Origin: Paenibacillus sp. E222
Lineage (GTDB): Bacteria; Bacillota; Bacilli; Paenibacillales; Paenibacillaceae
Direction of reading: 5' to 3'
NCBI RefSeq assembly: GCF_013401555.1
Contig: NZ_CP058552.1
Coordinates: forward strand, 1,178,001-1,242,000
Length of the DNA: 64,000 nt
Positions 32,330 through 40,468 of the stretch are shown here, in pieces. Under the pieces are notes generated by a model that saw only the letters and a list, made by a program, of their open reading frames with translations, had not been told where the DNA came from and did not search any database. Position 1 is the first letter of the stretch. Each line of letters starts with the position of its first letter. The position numbers were made by a program, and so were the translations under genes.

Positions 32330-32830
32330 ATGGCTGAATTAAATGAGCTGATTCTGGAACAGCTGATATGGATTATTGGCGGCATGGCATTACTTTTGGT
32401 GATTTTGCTTATCATAAGTATTGCTCAGGCCGCAAAGCTACGGAAGTTTAAACGGAAATATGAGGCCATGATGGCTGGCAGTGGAGTGGAAGATCTGGAG
32501 TCGCTGTTAATCAATCTGAAAATTCAGATGGACAGCATTGAGGATGAGCATACACTGCAAACGGATCAGTTACAGGCTGTCATGCAGAAGCTGACCCGTA
32601 TTCAGGGGAAAGTGGGCGTGAAACGGTACAACGCTTATGGGGAGCTTGGCAGTGACCTAAGTTTCTCCATGGCGATGGTTAACGATAGCCAGGACGGTAT
32701 GGTACTCACCGGTATCTATAATCGAGATGGTTCCTATGTATATGCCAAACCTCTTAAAGGGGGAGAGTCCACGTATACTCTTTCCCCTGAGGAAAAGGAA
32801 GCCATTACTCTGGCACAGCAAGCAGAGTAG
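32330..32830 (+). CDS. DUF4446 membrane-anchored protein
   Basis: A 166-residue protein of unknown function matching the DUF4446 family found near parB in Bacillales. One membrane segment (about residues 10-31, WIIGGMALLLVILLIIS) precedes a coiled-coil-like stretch (45-85) and a C-terminal domain with YNAYGELGSDLSFSMAMVND. The start is uncertain: ATG 32330 is chosen, but TTG 32321 is 3 nt after GAGGGG-TAG. Its 3' end overlaps the 3' end of convergent yyaC by 26 nt. Confidence 0.8.
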   Translation: MAELNELILEQLIWIIGGMALLLVILLIISIAQAAKLRKFKRKYEAMMAGSGVEDLESLLINLKIQMDSIEDEHTLQTDQLQAVMQKLTRIQGKVGVKRYNAYGELGSDLSFSMAMVNDSQDGMVLTGIYNRDGSYVYAKPLKGGESTYTLSPEEKEAITLAQQAE

Positions 32831-33410
32831 AACGGGTATGCCATTCGCGAATGGCGGAGTAGAGACTGCTGGATATAATCTCGGACATGCGCATGACGAG
32901 ACTGAGACGTGTGTTCTGCAAAACAAAGTATTCCATAAAGCCGCCGACGTTAACGATACCTGTAAGATGGATATCGCCGACCGGCGGTAATTCTTTATTT
33001 ACACCCGCTCCTGGTTTGAGCGGTCCATTCACGACCTGGATACATCCAACACTCGAAGACTGTCCGAGACAGGCATCAATGCCGATCACATAAGGGTTGT
33101 GATGTGTGGTGTGTATTTTGTGTAGGGTGTCCTGCAGGTTCATTGCATGTACGGGTTCATCCAATGTGCCATAGAGATGGAATAGAGGGCTGTCCCACTT
33201 GGCAAGCGACGAGCCGACGAGTGGACCAAGACAGTCCCCCGTAGAGCGATCTGTACCGATACAGACGACAACTACATTTTGCAAAGAATGGGCTTTATAG
33301 AGATGAAACATTAAACGATGAATAATGGCTGAGTGAATGCCTGGATCTGTATGTGGGATTTTCAGGCTAGCCATGTCTTGAGATGAGAAGGAATGTGAAA
33401 TGGGATTCAT
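32805..33410 (-). CDS. yyaC: Spore protease YyaC
   Basis: A 201-residue member of the YyaC family, related to the germination protease GPR that degrades small acid-soluble spore proteins. Visible family segments are VVVCIGTDRSTGDCLGPLVG (near residues 46-65), YVIGIDACLG (near 107-116) and GDIHLTGIVNVGGFMEYFVLQ, where the acidic and His residues would form the active site. The ATG has AAAGGA 8 nt upstream. It runs against its neighbours and against the replication fork, and overlaps the DUF4446 gene tail to tail. Expression in sporulation is expected from Bacillus. Confidence 0.93.
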   Translation of the reverse strand: MNPISHSFSSQDMASLKIPHTDPGIHSAIIHRLMFHLYKAHSLQNVVVVCIGTDRSTGDCLGPLVGSSLAKWDSPLFHLYGTLDEPVHAMNLQDTLHKIHTTHHNPYVIGIDACLGQSSSVGCIQVVNGPLKPGAGVNKELPPVGDIHLTGIVNVGGFMEYFVLQNTRLSLVMRMSEIISSSLYSAIREWHTRSTLLAVPE

Positions 33411-33527
33411 AGGATCTATCCTTTCCCTTGGAGATAGTAGTAACAGTATATGGAAGGATAGAACGTTTTATACTTCGTGGGGACAAGCTTTTTCAAAGGG
33501 ATGAATGTAATGTGAAAGGGGCCGGAC

Positions 33528-33791
33528 ATGGACGAGTGGATTGATGATTGGATGCTGATTGCTTTTGATTCCACCCAGCAGGCGCTGCGGGCAGAAATGC
33601 TGCTGGAGTTTGCCGAGATTGAGATCGACTTATTTCCTACCCCGAAAGAGATCACAGCGGGCTGTGCTCTATGTATTCAGTTTCCAAAAGAAGATCTGGA
33701 GAGAGTGAAGCAGATCATTCGTAACGAATTTGTGGAGATCCGTGGCCTCTATTTCAAAACCGCTGACAGCTATGATAACATACCCATGTAG
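33528..33791 (+). CDS. DUF3343 small protein
   Basis: An 87-residue protein of the DUF3343 family, described elsewhere as a putative Se/S carrier-like protein. It has the family pattern WMLIAFDSTQQALRAEMLL near the N-terminus and TPKEITAGCALCIQF (residues 38-52), with the conserved CxxC-like Cys pair. It begins 117 nt from yyaC, divergently, and is 14 nt upstream of the MscS gene, so probably in the same operon. Confidence 0.85.
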   Translation: MDEWIDDWMLIAFDSTQQALRAEMLLEFAEIEIDLFPTPKEITAGCALCIQFPKEDLERVKQIIRNEFVEIRGLYFKTADSYDNIPM

Positions 33792-33805
33792 AGGAGGTTT
33801 GATCT

Positions 33806-34747
33806 ATGTTGCCATTTAAGTTTGCTCAGAATGATACTAGCCCGGATGTGAAAGAAACAATAAATAGTGCAGTTCGCTGGACAGACCGATTATGGGATAA
33901 AGTCGCTGATGCAGATATGTGGTTTAATATTCTGTTCAGTTCGATCCGCATCGTTATTATTTTCATTATTACGCGTATTGTGATTAAGATTGTATCACGT
34001 ATTATAGATCGCACGATGGCACGTAAGCAGGAAGGCAAGATTCGCGTCAATCCGCGGAGATTTATAACGGTTGGAGAATTGATGAAAAATGCGACCTCCA
34101 TAACATGTAATTTCATTATGATTCTGTTACTGTTATCTGAGATCAATGTCAAAGTTGGACCATTGTTAGCGAGTGCGGGAGTACTTGGACTGGCTATCGG
34201 TTTTGGTGCTCAGGGCTTGGTTAAGGATGTTATTACCGGGTTCTTCATTATATTGGAGGATCAATTCGCGGTAGGCGATGTTATTCAAACAGGTACCTAT
34301 AAAGGAACGGTTGAGGTCATTGGCCTGAGAACGACCAAACTGGTTAGCTGGCAAGGTGAGGTGCACATCATTCCAAATGGTACGATTGCAAGTGTAACCA
34401 ATTTCTCAATGTCGAATTCCCTTGCAGTTGTGGATATTCCGATGAAGGGTGAGCAGACCCTGGACGAGTCAGTGCATTTGGTGAAAAGAGCATTGACTGG
34501 AATTGAGGATCGTGATCTGAACATCGTTAAAGTACCTGACGTGCTTGGTATCCAGTCGATGTCTACCTCGGAATATGTGGTTCGCATTGTTGCTGAGTGC
34601 TTGCCGAACTCCAGAGCATCTGTAGAGCGTCAAATTCAGAGTGATGTGAAGAAAACACTGGAGTATCATGAGATGAGCAATCGGGCAGCATTAGAGCAAG
34701 CAGCAGCTCAGGAGAAGGATGAGGGGGATGGCATAGGTGGAGCGTAA
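33806..34747 (+). CDS. MscS-family mechanosensitive ion channel
   Basis: A 313-residue channel that releases solutes on hypo-osmotic shock. It has about three membrane segments (residues 32-65, 95-115, 120-150). The pore helix has the Gly/Ala-rich pattern LLASAGVLGLAIGFGAQGLVKD, followed by the beta domain (GDVIQTGTYKGTVEVIGLRTTKL). The C-terminal cytoplasmic tail is acidic and Gln/Ala-rich. GAGGAGG lies 8 nt upstream of the ATG. It overlaps the following DUF951 gene by 11 nt. Confidence 0.93.
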   Translation: MLPFKFAQNDTSPDVKETINSAVRWTDRLWDKVADADMWFNILFSSIRIVIIFIITRIVIKIVSRIIDRTMARKQEGKIRVNPRRFITVGELMKNATSITCNFIMILLLLSEINVKVGPLLASAGVLGLAIGFGAQGLVKDVITGFFIILEDQFAVGDVIQTGTYKGTVEVIGLRTTKLVSWQGEVHIIPNGTIASVTNFSMSNSLAVVDIPMKGEQTLDESVHLVKRALTGIEDRDLNIVKVPDVLGIQSMSTSEYVVRIVAECLPNSRASVERQIQSDVKKTLEYHEMSNRAALEQAAAQEKDEGDGIGGA

Positions 34748-34946
34748 AATTTTCCAGCTTGGGGACATTGTGCAGATGAAGAAGCAGCATCCATGTGGTA
34801 GCAATGAAATGGAGATTATCCGGATGGGTATGGATATTCGCATCAAGTGTGTAGGGTGTAAACACAGCGTATTAATTCCCAGAGCGAAATTCGAGAAAAA
34901 CATGAAAAAAGTGCTTCGTTCGGCAGAGGATTCGACTGAATCCTAA
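34737..34946 (+). CDS. DUF951 family protein (YyzM-like)
   Basis: A 69-residue protein of the DUF951 family. It has DIVQMKKQHPCGSNEMEIIRMGMDIRIKCVGC: the CG and CVGC cysteines could bind a metal, and the small beta fold is likely nucleic-acid or protein binding; function is unknown. The start is GTG 34737 inside the end of the MscS gene, so translation is probably coupled. In Bacillus a yyzM gene lies in the same neighbourhood. Confidence 0.87.
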   Translation: MERKIFQLGDIVQMKKQHPCGSNEMEIIRMGMDIRIKCVGCKHSVLIPRAKFEKNMKKVLRSAEDSTES

Positions 34947-35018
34947 TGGAATAATGCGGCTAATGTTTCCTCTTTTCGCACTCCATAATAACGTTTACAT
35001 GTAAGCATAGCTGAGGTA

Positions 35019-35047
35019 TTGCGTTCTGTAAATGATCATGCTATAAT
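35019..35047 (+). promoter_or_regulatory. tRNA-Ser promoter
   Basis: -35 TTGCGT (35019-35024), 17-nt spacer, -10 TATAAT (35042-35047) with an extended TGC directly upstream. The -10 ends 12 nt before the mature tRNA. Confidence 0.7.
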
Positions 35048-35059
35048 CATTATTGCTGC

Positions 35060-35150
35060 GGAAAGGTACCCAAGAGGCCCAAGGGGGCTGACTCGAAATC
35101 AGTTAGGCGTGTCACAGCGTGCGTGGGTTCGAATCCCACCCTTTCCGCCA
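35060..35150 (+). tRNA. tRNA-Ser(CGA)
   Basis: A 91-nt tRNA with acceptor stem GGAAAGG/CCTTTCC, encoded 3' CCA and T-arm GTGGG-TTCGAATC-CCACC. The anticodon loop is CTCGAAA within stem CTGA/TCAG, giving anticodon CGA (codon UCG). The long variable arm (GCGTGTCACAGCGTGC region) is typical of serine tRNAs. It stands alone, with its own promoter and terminator. Confidence 0.95.
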
Positions 35151-35217
35151 CTAATAGATCTTGCCTGAAATTGTAATTGAACAACTTACTCAACGTGTGT
35201 TGAGCTCTATACATGCA

Positions 35218-35250
35218 AAAAGGCCTTCCAGATGGAAGGTCTTTTATTTT
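35218..35250 (+). terminator. tRNA-Ser terminator
   Basis: Hairpin AAGGCCTTCC-AGAT-GGAAGGTCTT followed by TTATTTTT, about 70 nt after the tRNA. Confidence 0.85.
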
Positions 35251-35280
35251 TAATTTTGTTGTCTAATAATCATTTGTAAT

Positions 35281-35310
35281 TAAAAAAACAAAGAGCCCCT
35301 AAGGGCTCTT
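35281..35310 (-). terminator. Terminator for the YjzC-family gene
   Basis: On the minus strand, AAGAGCCC/GGGCTCTT (35291-35310) is followed by TTGTTTTTTTA. It lies 260 nt downstream of the yjzC-like stop codon and faces the tRNA terminator. Confidence 0.75.
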
Positions 35311-35570
35311 CATCCGGCGATGCATTCGGTTTGTTAGGAAACAATCGGTCGTAACGATCAGAAACTTGGTGTACTGCAGGTAGCAATACTCGTGCTTCAG
35401 ACAAAGCCTTACACACAACCATCTTGCTTCTTAAATTACGTGATGAATCTCCAACAGTGAATGTTCGGCTTCGTTGTCCAACGGAACCACACCTCTCTCG
35501 TGCATCGCCTGATTGTATTATGTGCATTAGTACGTTTTATATACAGCAGTCTGAAAAAAAACTTTACGCT
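35311..35570 (-). other. Untranslated 3' region downstream of the YjzC-family gene
   Basis: About 260 nt between the yjzC-like stop codon and its terminator. The open frame at 35270-35527 runs through the terminator and lacks a ribosome binding site, so I do not call a gene. A long 3' UTR, or an unrecognised small RNA, is possible. Confidence 0.35.
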
Positions 35571-35765
35571 TTAGTGGACGCGGGCTTTGGTAAGCTTTTT
35601 CCACTTGCGATTCTGATTGCTTGTTTCAGGGAAAGCTTCACCCTTTTGGAGAGTTACCCGTTTCGGATTGTTAATCTCCGTATGAAAGCTCTTCTCACCA
35701 ACCTCGGTGTATTCGCCATCGTTTGGAGCTTTGTCTCCTGGTTCAAACTCGGTTTTTTCACCCAT
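35571..35765 (-). CDS. YjzC family protein
   Basis: A 64-residue protein matching the small YjzC family of Bacillales. It shows FEPGDKAPNDGEYTEVGE near the start and KGEAFPETSNQNRKW near the end; in Bacillus YjzC these parts read FRPGQKAPNNGVYVEIGE and AGDKFPETSNHNRQW. Function is unknown. The ATG has AAGGAGG 7 nt upstream. It is divergent from rpsF. Confidence 0.88.
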   Translation of the reverse strand: MGEKTEFEPGDKAPNDGEYTEVGEKSFHTEINNPKRVTLQKGEAFPETSNQNRKWKKLTKARVH

Positions 35766-35861
35766 GATAAAACCTCCTTGGCATAATGGATTTGAATGTT
35801 GCTTCTGTAGTGTGCTCCATTGGAGTTATGATCATGTGTAATAAGAAGAGGGAACGTTTGC

Positions 35862-35890
35862 TTGCATTGAGACGCCATTTTTGTTATATT
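35862..35890 (+). promoter_or_regulatory. rpsF-ssb-rpsR promoter
   Basis: -35 TTGCAT (35862-35867), 17-nt spacer, -10 TATATT (35885-35890), about 75 nt upstream of rpsF. An overlapping alternative TTGAGA (35868-35873 region)/TAATAT is shifted by a few bases. The chosen hexamers are identical to those predicted for the rRNA operon (3123-3151). Confidence 0.6.
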
Positions 35891-35966
35891 AATATAGTTC
35901 GAGTTTGTGCTCGTTCCTTGCTCTCAACCTAGATTGAGGGCCAGAGTCCATAAGGAGGTGAAAATT

Positions 35967-36260
35967 ATGCGCAAATATGAAGTGATGTACATTATTCGTC
36001 CTGACGTTGAGCAAGAAGTTGTTCAAGCTACAGTCGATAAATTCCAAGGCATCATCTCCAACGGCGGTGGTGAAGTTACAGCTCACGACGTTATGGGTAA
36101 ACGCCGTCTTGCGTATGAGATCAAGAAATTCCGTGATGGTGTTTATGTATTGGTACACTTCACTGCTGAACCAGCAGTAGTTACTGAACTTGAGCGTCTC
36201 ATGAAGATTTCTGACGAAGTAATTCGTTATCTCATTACAAACGACGTTAAGTCTGCTTAA
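35967..36260 (+). CDS. rpsF: 30S ribosomal protein S6
   Basis: A 97-residue small-subunit protein that pairs with S18 on the platform. It starts MRKYEVMYIIRPDV, with TAAGGAGGTG ending 7 nt upstream, and has MGKRRLAYEIKKFRDGVYVL in the middle. The open frame further upstream (from 35907) is not conserved. It is the first gene of rpsF-ssb-rpsR. Confidence 0.98.
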   Translation: MRKYEVMYIIRPDVEQEVVQATVDKFQGIISNGGGEVTAHDVMGKRRLAYEIKKFRDGVYVLVHFTAEPAVVTELERLMKISDEVIRYLITNDVKSA

Positions 36261-36311
36261 GACGATAACTCGTGATCAACGCACCAATACGCTCTGAAGG
36301 AGGGGATTACA

Positions 36312-36797
36312 TTGTTGAACCGTGTCATTCTGATCGGCCGGTTAACCCGGGATCCTGAGTTGCGTTATACTCCAGCTGGAGTAGCTGTAACGCAATTTAC
36401 TTTGGCAGTGGACAGACCGTTTACAAGCCAAGGGGGAGAACGGGAAGCGGATTTCATTCCGGTCGTAACCTGGAGACAGCTTGCTGAGACTTGTGCAAAC
36501 TATTTGCGCAAAGGACGCCTAGCTGCAGTCGAAGGACGCATTCAAGTACGGAATTACGAGAATAACGAAGGAAAACGTGTATACGTGACCGAAGTCATTG
36601 CCGATAACGTCCGTTTCTTGGAGTCAGCTAACCGTGATAATAACGGTGGCGGCGGTGGGCAACCAATGCGTGAAGAGCCTTCTTACGGAGGCGGCGGGCG
36701 CGCGAACAATAACAACAATTCGCGTAGCAACAATCAGGATCCTTTTTCCGATGACGGAAAACCGATTGATATATCGGATGATGATTTGCCATTTTAA
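36312..36797 (+). CDS. ssb: Single-stranded DNA-binding protein
   Basis: A 161-residue essential SSB. The OB fold covers about residues 1-105 ([20 protein letters not shown], with VDRPF and WRQLAETC). A Gly/Asn-rich flexible linker (110-150) leads to the acidic partner-binding tip DDDLPF. The start is TTG, with GGAGG 8 nt upstream. It lies between rpsF and rpsR, as in Bacillus. Confidence 0.98.
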   Translation: MLNRVILIGRLTRDPELRYTPAGVAVTQFTLAVDRPFTSQGGEREADFIPVVTWRQLAETCANYLRKGRLAAVEGRIQVRNYENNEGKRVYVTEVIADNVRFLESANRDNNGGGGGQPMREEPSYGGGGRANNNNNSRSNNQDPFSDDGKPIDISDDDLPF

Positions 36798-36852
36798 CGT
36801 GAGCCGACACTCTTAGAGTGATTGGCTAAACGATAGGAAAGGACTGAAAAGC

Positions 36853-37125
36853 ATGAGCTTCAAGCAAAGAGAAGGCGGAGACAACGATAAAAGACCGGCT
36901 CGCCGTGGCGGCCGTAACAAACGTCGTAAAGTGTGCTTCTTCACAGCTAACAAAATTACTCACATCGATTATAAAGATACGGACTTGCTTCGTAAATTTA
37001 TCAGCGAGCGCGGAAAAATTTTGCCACGCCGTGTAACAGGTACTAGCGCTAAATATCAACGCATGCTGACGATTGCCATCAAACGCTCCCGTCAAATCGC
37101 ATTGCTGCCATACACAACTGAGTAG
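36853..37125 (+). CDS. rpsR: 30S ribosomal protein S18
   Basis: A 90-residue protein, the partner of S6. It has [24 protein letters not shown] and [20 protein letters not shown]. The N-terminal extension [13 protein letters not shown] is very basic. The ATG follows a GGAAAGGACTGAAAAGC leader. It is the last gene of its operon, followed by a terminator. Confidence 0.98.
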   Translation: MSFKQREGGDNDKRPARRGGRNKRRKVCFFTANKITHIDYKDTDLLRKFISERGKILPRRVTGTSAKYQRMLTIAIKRSRQIALLPYTTE

Positions 37126-37146
37126 TCTTACTCAGCATGGATACAA

Positions 37147-37176
37147 AGCAGTCGGCTTATAGCCGGCTGCTTTTTT
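37147..37176 (+). terminator. rpsR terminator
   Basis: Hairpin AGCAGTCGGCT-TAT-AGCCGGCTGCT followed by TTTTTT, 21 nt after the rpsR stop. Confidence 0.92.
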
Positions 37177-37344
37177 GCATCCTAGAATACATTCAGGTAG
37201 TTCTCTCCTAGTAATTGGATATCGTAAGGAGCTGCGGCGATAGAGAAGCAATTCGGGCGTAAATGATTTATAATAGAGTCTATTATTGCTGATATCAGAT
37301 AGCGTGAGTATGAACGAATACAGATTCCACCATCAGGAGAGAGC

Positions 37345-37938
37345 ATGAATACATCCAAACGTAAAGTAAAACAGAGACGCAAGAGTAGTCTGCGATTTTG
37401 GATCGCAGCTACGTTGTTGCTTTCCATTATATATGTATGGTTACAGCAAAAAGGAGATACCTATGATCTATGGCCACAAACCAACGAACAAGAAACAGTG
37501 CCGATCACAGGGTTGCACCCGTTAGTTGCGGAAAGTGAGAAGTTGTTGGTTCGAAAGGCGGCTAGACGAGGAATTGAAGTCGTGATTACACATGATTTTC
37601 GCAGCATGGAGGAACAAGATGCCCTCTATAATCAAGGACGTTCCATTGCCGGAAATATCGTTACCAACGCCAAAGGGGGAGAGTCCTATCACAACTATGG
37701 TTTGGCTATTGATTTTGCACTGCGGACTCCTGAAGGAGATGTAGTGTGGGATATGGAACGTGATGATAATGGCAATGGAAAGGCCGATTGGCTGGAAGTT
37801 GTGGAGCTTGCCAAAGAACTAGGGTTTACGTGGGGCGGAGATTGGGCTAACTTCCCGGATTATCCTCACTTGCAGATGGACTTTGGTTTAAGTATCAACG
37901 ATTTGAAGCGTGGGAAAAGACCACCGGACACACAGTAA
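37345..37938 (+). CDS. M15-family peptidase (VanY/CwlK-like cell-wall hydrolase)
   Basis: A 197-residue exported enzyme. A single N-terminal membrane segment (about 16-33) anchors it. The catalytic domain has SYHNYGLAIDF (the HxxGxAxD zinc and substrate motif) and YPHLQMD, where the second zinc-binding His sits; an acidic residue between them completes the site. The M15 family cuts D-Ala-D-Ala or L-Ala-D-Glu bonds in peptidoglycan; CwlK is the closest analogue I can name. It stands alone, with a terminator after it. Confidence 0.87.
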   Translation: MNTSKRKVKQRRKSSLRFWIAATLLLSIIYVWLQQKGDTYDLWPQTNEQETVPITGLHPLVAESEKLLVRKAARRGIEVVITHDFRSMEEQDALYNQGRSIAGNIVTNAKGGESYHNYGLAIDFALRTPEGDVVWDMERDDNGNGKADWLEVVELAKELGFTWGGDWANFPDYPHLQMDFGLSINDLKRGKRPPDTQ

Positions 37939-37978
37939 ATAGGATATTATATATACATGTATATGTATAAATATTAGA

Positions 37979-38007
37979 AAAGCCTTGCATTTTGCAGGGC
38001 TTTTTGC
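37979..38007 (+). terminator. Terminator after the M15 peptidase gene
   Basis: Hairpin AAAGCCTTGCA-TTT-TGCAGGGCTTT followed by TTGC, 40 nt after the stop. Confidence 0.85.
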
Positions 38008-38649
38008 TTGCTTTTGTAAAATAAATGATAAAAGATGACAATTTGTTCTTTACATGAGCGATTAAATGAAACTATACTATAATAACTAGAAATTTAACTC
38101 CAATCCTTTAGTAGTATCTAATTTACACCTCTAAAAGTACAGAATTTGGATAGAAATCAATTTCACTTCCAAACGAAATAAGACCTCCACAATTCCCTCA
38201 TACCTAACATAATAGTTTGTTATATCTACATTTCTAACATATAACTACACAACATGTGTAATGATAATGTCATGTATTTAGATAATCGGTATTTTTAAGA
38301 TTCAAACTCTACCATCAAAAGCATCCAATTGGCTCTAAAATCCCTTGATTTATTCCCTTTAACGTATAACAATACCCAAAACTGTGCTATAAAAAACATT
38401 TATACCATAAATCTCAAATTAAGCATTGACGTCACCTAAATTTACACGTATGATTACATTAATTATTTTGCGTTATAATCCCGCTAGGAATTGTCAGTAT
38501 TAATTGACCATCGGTCTAAATCCATCATTCCTAGATAGTTTACATCAAGATTTCACAGCATGAGCCAATATGCGTAATTATTCATGGATATTTATATCCA
38601 GATAATTTATTAGAAGTGAGAAATCAGAAAACTTTCGAGGGGGATTTTC
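38008..38649 (+). other. AT-rich intergenic region upstream of the oligopeptide transporter
   Basis: 640 nt without a coding frame. It contains the transporter promoter at 38426-38454 and, in the resulting 5' leader, an 8-bp inverted repeat CTAGGAAT (38484-38491) / ATTCCTAG (38527-38534). I see no riboswitch or T-box features. Sequence before 38420 is unusually AT-rich and unexplained. Confidence 0.5.
38426..38454 (+). promoter_or_regulatory. Predicted promoter of the oligopeptide ABC transporter operon
   Basis: -35 TTGACG (38426-38431), 17-nt spacer, -10 TATGAT (38449-38454), giving a leader of about 190 nt before the binding-protein gene. Confidence 0.55.
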
Positions 38650-40392
38650 ATGAAGAAGAGATTTTCTTTAATGCTGGTCATCATGCTAATGTTGGTAACT
38701 GTACTGGCAGCATGTTCTAGTGGAGAGAGCGCTGAACCAACTCCAGGAGACACACCGAAAACAGAAACGCAGACTGAGAATCCGACTCCGGAAGATTCGA
38801 CTCAAAACGATGGTCTATTTGAAGCAACTGACATGTCGCTGAATCCATCAACCGCTACAAACCGTAAAGACACATTAGTTGTAGGTACCACCTCACCTAA
38901 AGGGGTCTTTAACCCTTTATTTCAGGACTCAGCTTACGATGATATGATCAACCTGCTGGTGTTTGACAGTTTTGAGACCATTAATGGTGACGGGACATAT
39001 TCGCCGTACCTTGCTGAAAGCATCGATGTCAGTGATGACGGTCTAAAGTACACCTTTAAGCTGAAGCCAGGCGTAACTTACACAGATGGTACACCTGCGA
39101 CGGTTAAAGATTTCTACTTCGCATTGAAAGTTCTCCATGACAAGAGCTATGACGGCTCTTCTGATCCATTGTCCTATTCAATTAAAGGTGGACAAGAGTA
39201 TTACGATGGAAAATCAAATGAAATTTCTGGTGTAAAAATCATTGATGATAATACAGTGGAAGTTGAAGTCACTGAAGTGACTGCCTTGACCAAAGATTTT
39301 TTGGGTGGCATAGCTTTCCTCCCAGAACATTACTATGGTAAGGACTATAAACAAGGTAACGTAGAGACGGTTAAAGCTCTGAATGATAAACCACTGGGTA
39401 CGGGTCAATATATTTTGACTTCTTTCAAACCAGGTCAAGAAGTAACAATGGTGGCCAATGAGAATTATTTTGCTGGTGCCCCAAAAATCAAAAATGTCAT
39501 CTTCAAGTCCACTACAGACGAGACTAAACTGGCTATGCTCGAAACTGGTGAAATCGATATGGATATGGTCACAGTAGATGAAGATAACGTAGAAGCTTTG
39601 CAAGCACTCGGGTTCCTGGACATCAATATCTTCCCTACTAATGGATATGGCTACATTGGTATGAACCATGAAAAAGAAAAATTTAAAGATCCTAAAGTAA
39701 GACAAGCCCTTGTATACGGTTTGAATCGTGCCGAGATTGTAGAAGCCGTTTATGGTAAATTCGCAGATGTTATCAACGTTCCTCAATCGAAGCAATCCTG
39801 GGCTTATACAGATGAAGGTATCGAGAAATATGAATTCGATATCGAAAAAGCAAAATCTCTGCTGGATGAAGCTGGATGGACTGTAGGAAGCGACGGTATT
39901 CGTGAGAAAAACGGAGAGAAATTTAAAATTGACTTTTCCGGTACATCCGAGAACCCTGTTGTAGATGCTATCCTGCCAATTATGACAGCAAACTATAAAG
40001 AACTGGGAATTGATATTGTAGCAGAAACACTAGATTTTAACGCAATCTTGGATAAAACAGACAAAGGCGATTTCGATATGTACTTTATGGCATGGGGGTT
40101 GACGCCTGATCCCGACTCGACAGTTTATTTGTCAAATGGAGCACAAAATCGTATTAAATACTCCAATACAACTTATGATGATCTAATGAAACAAGGTAAA
40201 AGAGAACTTGACCTTGAGAAACGTAAAGAAATTTATGCAAAAGCCTATCAAGAGTTGAATAAGGATATTGCAGACATTCTGATGTATCAAAGAAGAGATG
40301 GCTGGGCAATCAACGGTCGTGTGAACGGCTTGGATATTACTCCTTATAAAAAGTTTGTAGTAGATCTGTACAAAGCAGAACTGGAACAATAA
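38650..40392 (+). CDS. Oligopeptide ABC transporter substrate-binding lipoprotein (SBP_bac_5)
   Basis: A 580-residue extracellular lipoprotein. The signal peptide ends at VLAAC, with the lipidated Cys at about 22. A Thr/Pro/Glu-rich linker (30-60) is followed by the family 5 binding fold, including FEATDMSLNPS, LKPGVTYTDGTPATVKDFYF and IFPTNGYGYIGMNHEKEKFKDPKVRQAL (given here in parts only). It captures peptides for the permease encoded next. It is the first and presumably most highly expressed gene of the five-gene operon. Whether it is Opp-, App- or Dpp-like cannot be fixed by eye. Confidence 0.9.
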   Translation: MKKRFSLMLVIMLMLVTVLAACSSGESAEPTPGDTPKTETQTENPTPEDSTQNDGLFEATDMSLNPSTATNRKDTLVVGTTSPKGVFNPLFQDSAYDDMINLLVFDSFETINGDGTYSPYLAESIDVSDDGLKYTFKLKPGVTYTDGTPATVKDFYFALKVLHDKSYDGSSDPLSYSIKGGQEYYDGKSNEISGVKIIDDNTVEVEVTEVTALTKDFLGGIAFLPEHYYGKDYKQGNVETVKALNDKPLGTGQYILTSFKPGQEVTMVANENYFAGAPKIKNVIFKSTTDETKLAMLETGEIDMDMVTVDEDNVEALQALGFLDINIFPTNGYGYIGMNHEKEKFKDPKVRQALVYGLNRAEIVEAVYGKFADVINVPQSKQSWAYTDEGIEKYEFDIEKAKSLLDEAGWTVGSDGIREKNGEKFKIDFSGTSENPVVDAILPIMTANYKELGIDIVAETLDFNAILDKTDKGDFDMYFMAWGLTPDPDSTVYLSNGAQNRIKYSNTTYDDLMKQGKRELDLEKRKEIYAKAYQELNKDIADILMYQRRDGWAINGRVNGLDITPYKKFVVDLYKAELEQ

Positions 40393-40410
40393 GAATATCA
40401 ACATGAAATC

Positions 40411-40444
40411 GATAAGCTCAGCTCTCGCCAGAGCTGAGCTTATC
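40411..40444 (+). other. Strong hairpin between binding-protein and permease genes
   Basis: A perfect 15-bp stem GATAAGCTCAGCTCT (40411-40425) / AGAGCTGAGCTTATC (40430-40444) with loop CGCC and no T-run. It lies 19 nt after the binding-protein stop and 24 nt before the next ATG. Such elements commonly protect or partially end the upstream message, so the binding protein is made in excess over the permease. Confidence 0.8.
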
Positions 40445-40468
40445 CACTTCTGACCCAGGAGGAATATT

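Noticed and set aside
35270..35527. 85-codon frame on the minus strand downstream of the YjzC-family gene
   Set aside because: It runs through the terminator hairpin at 35291-35310, lacks a ribosome binding site and has no family resemblance.
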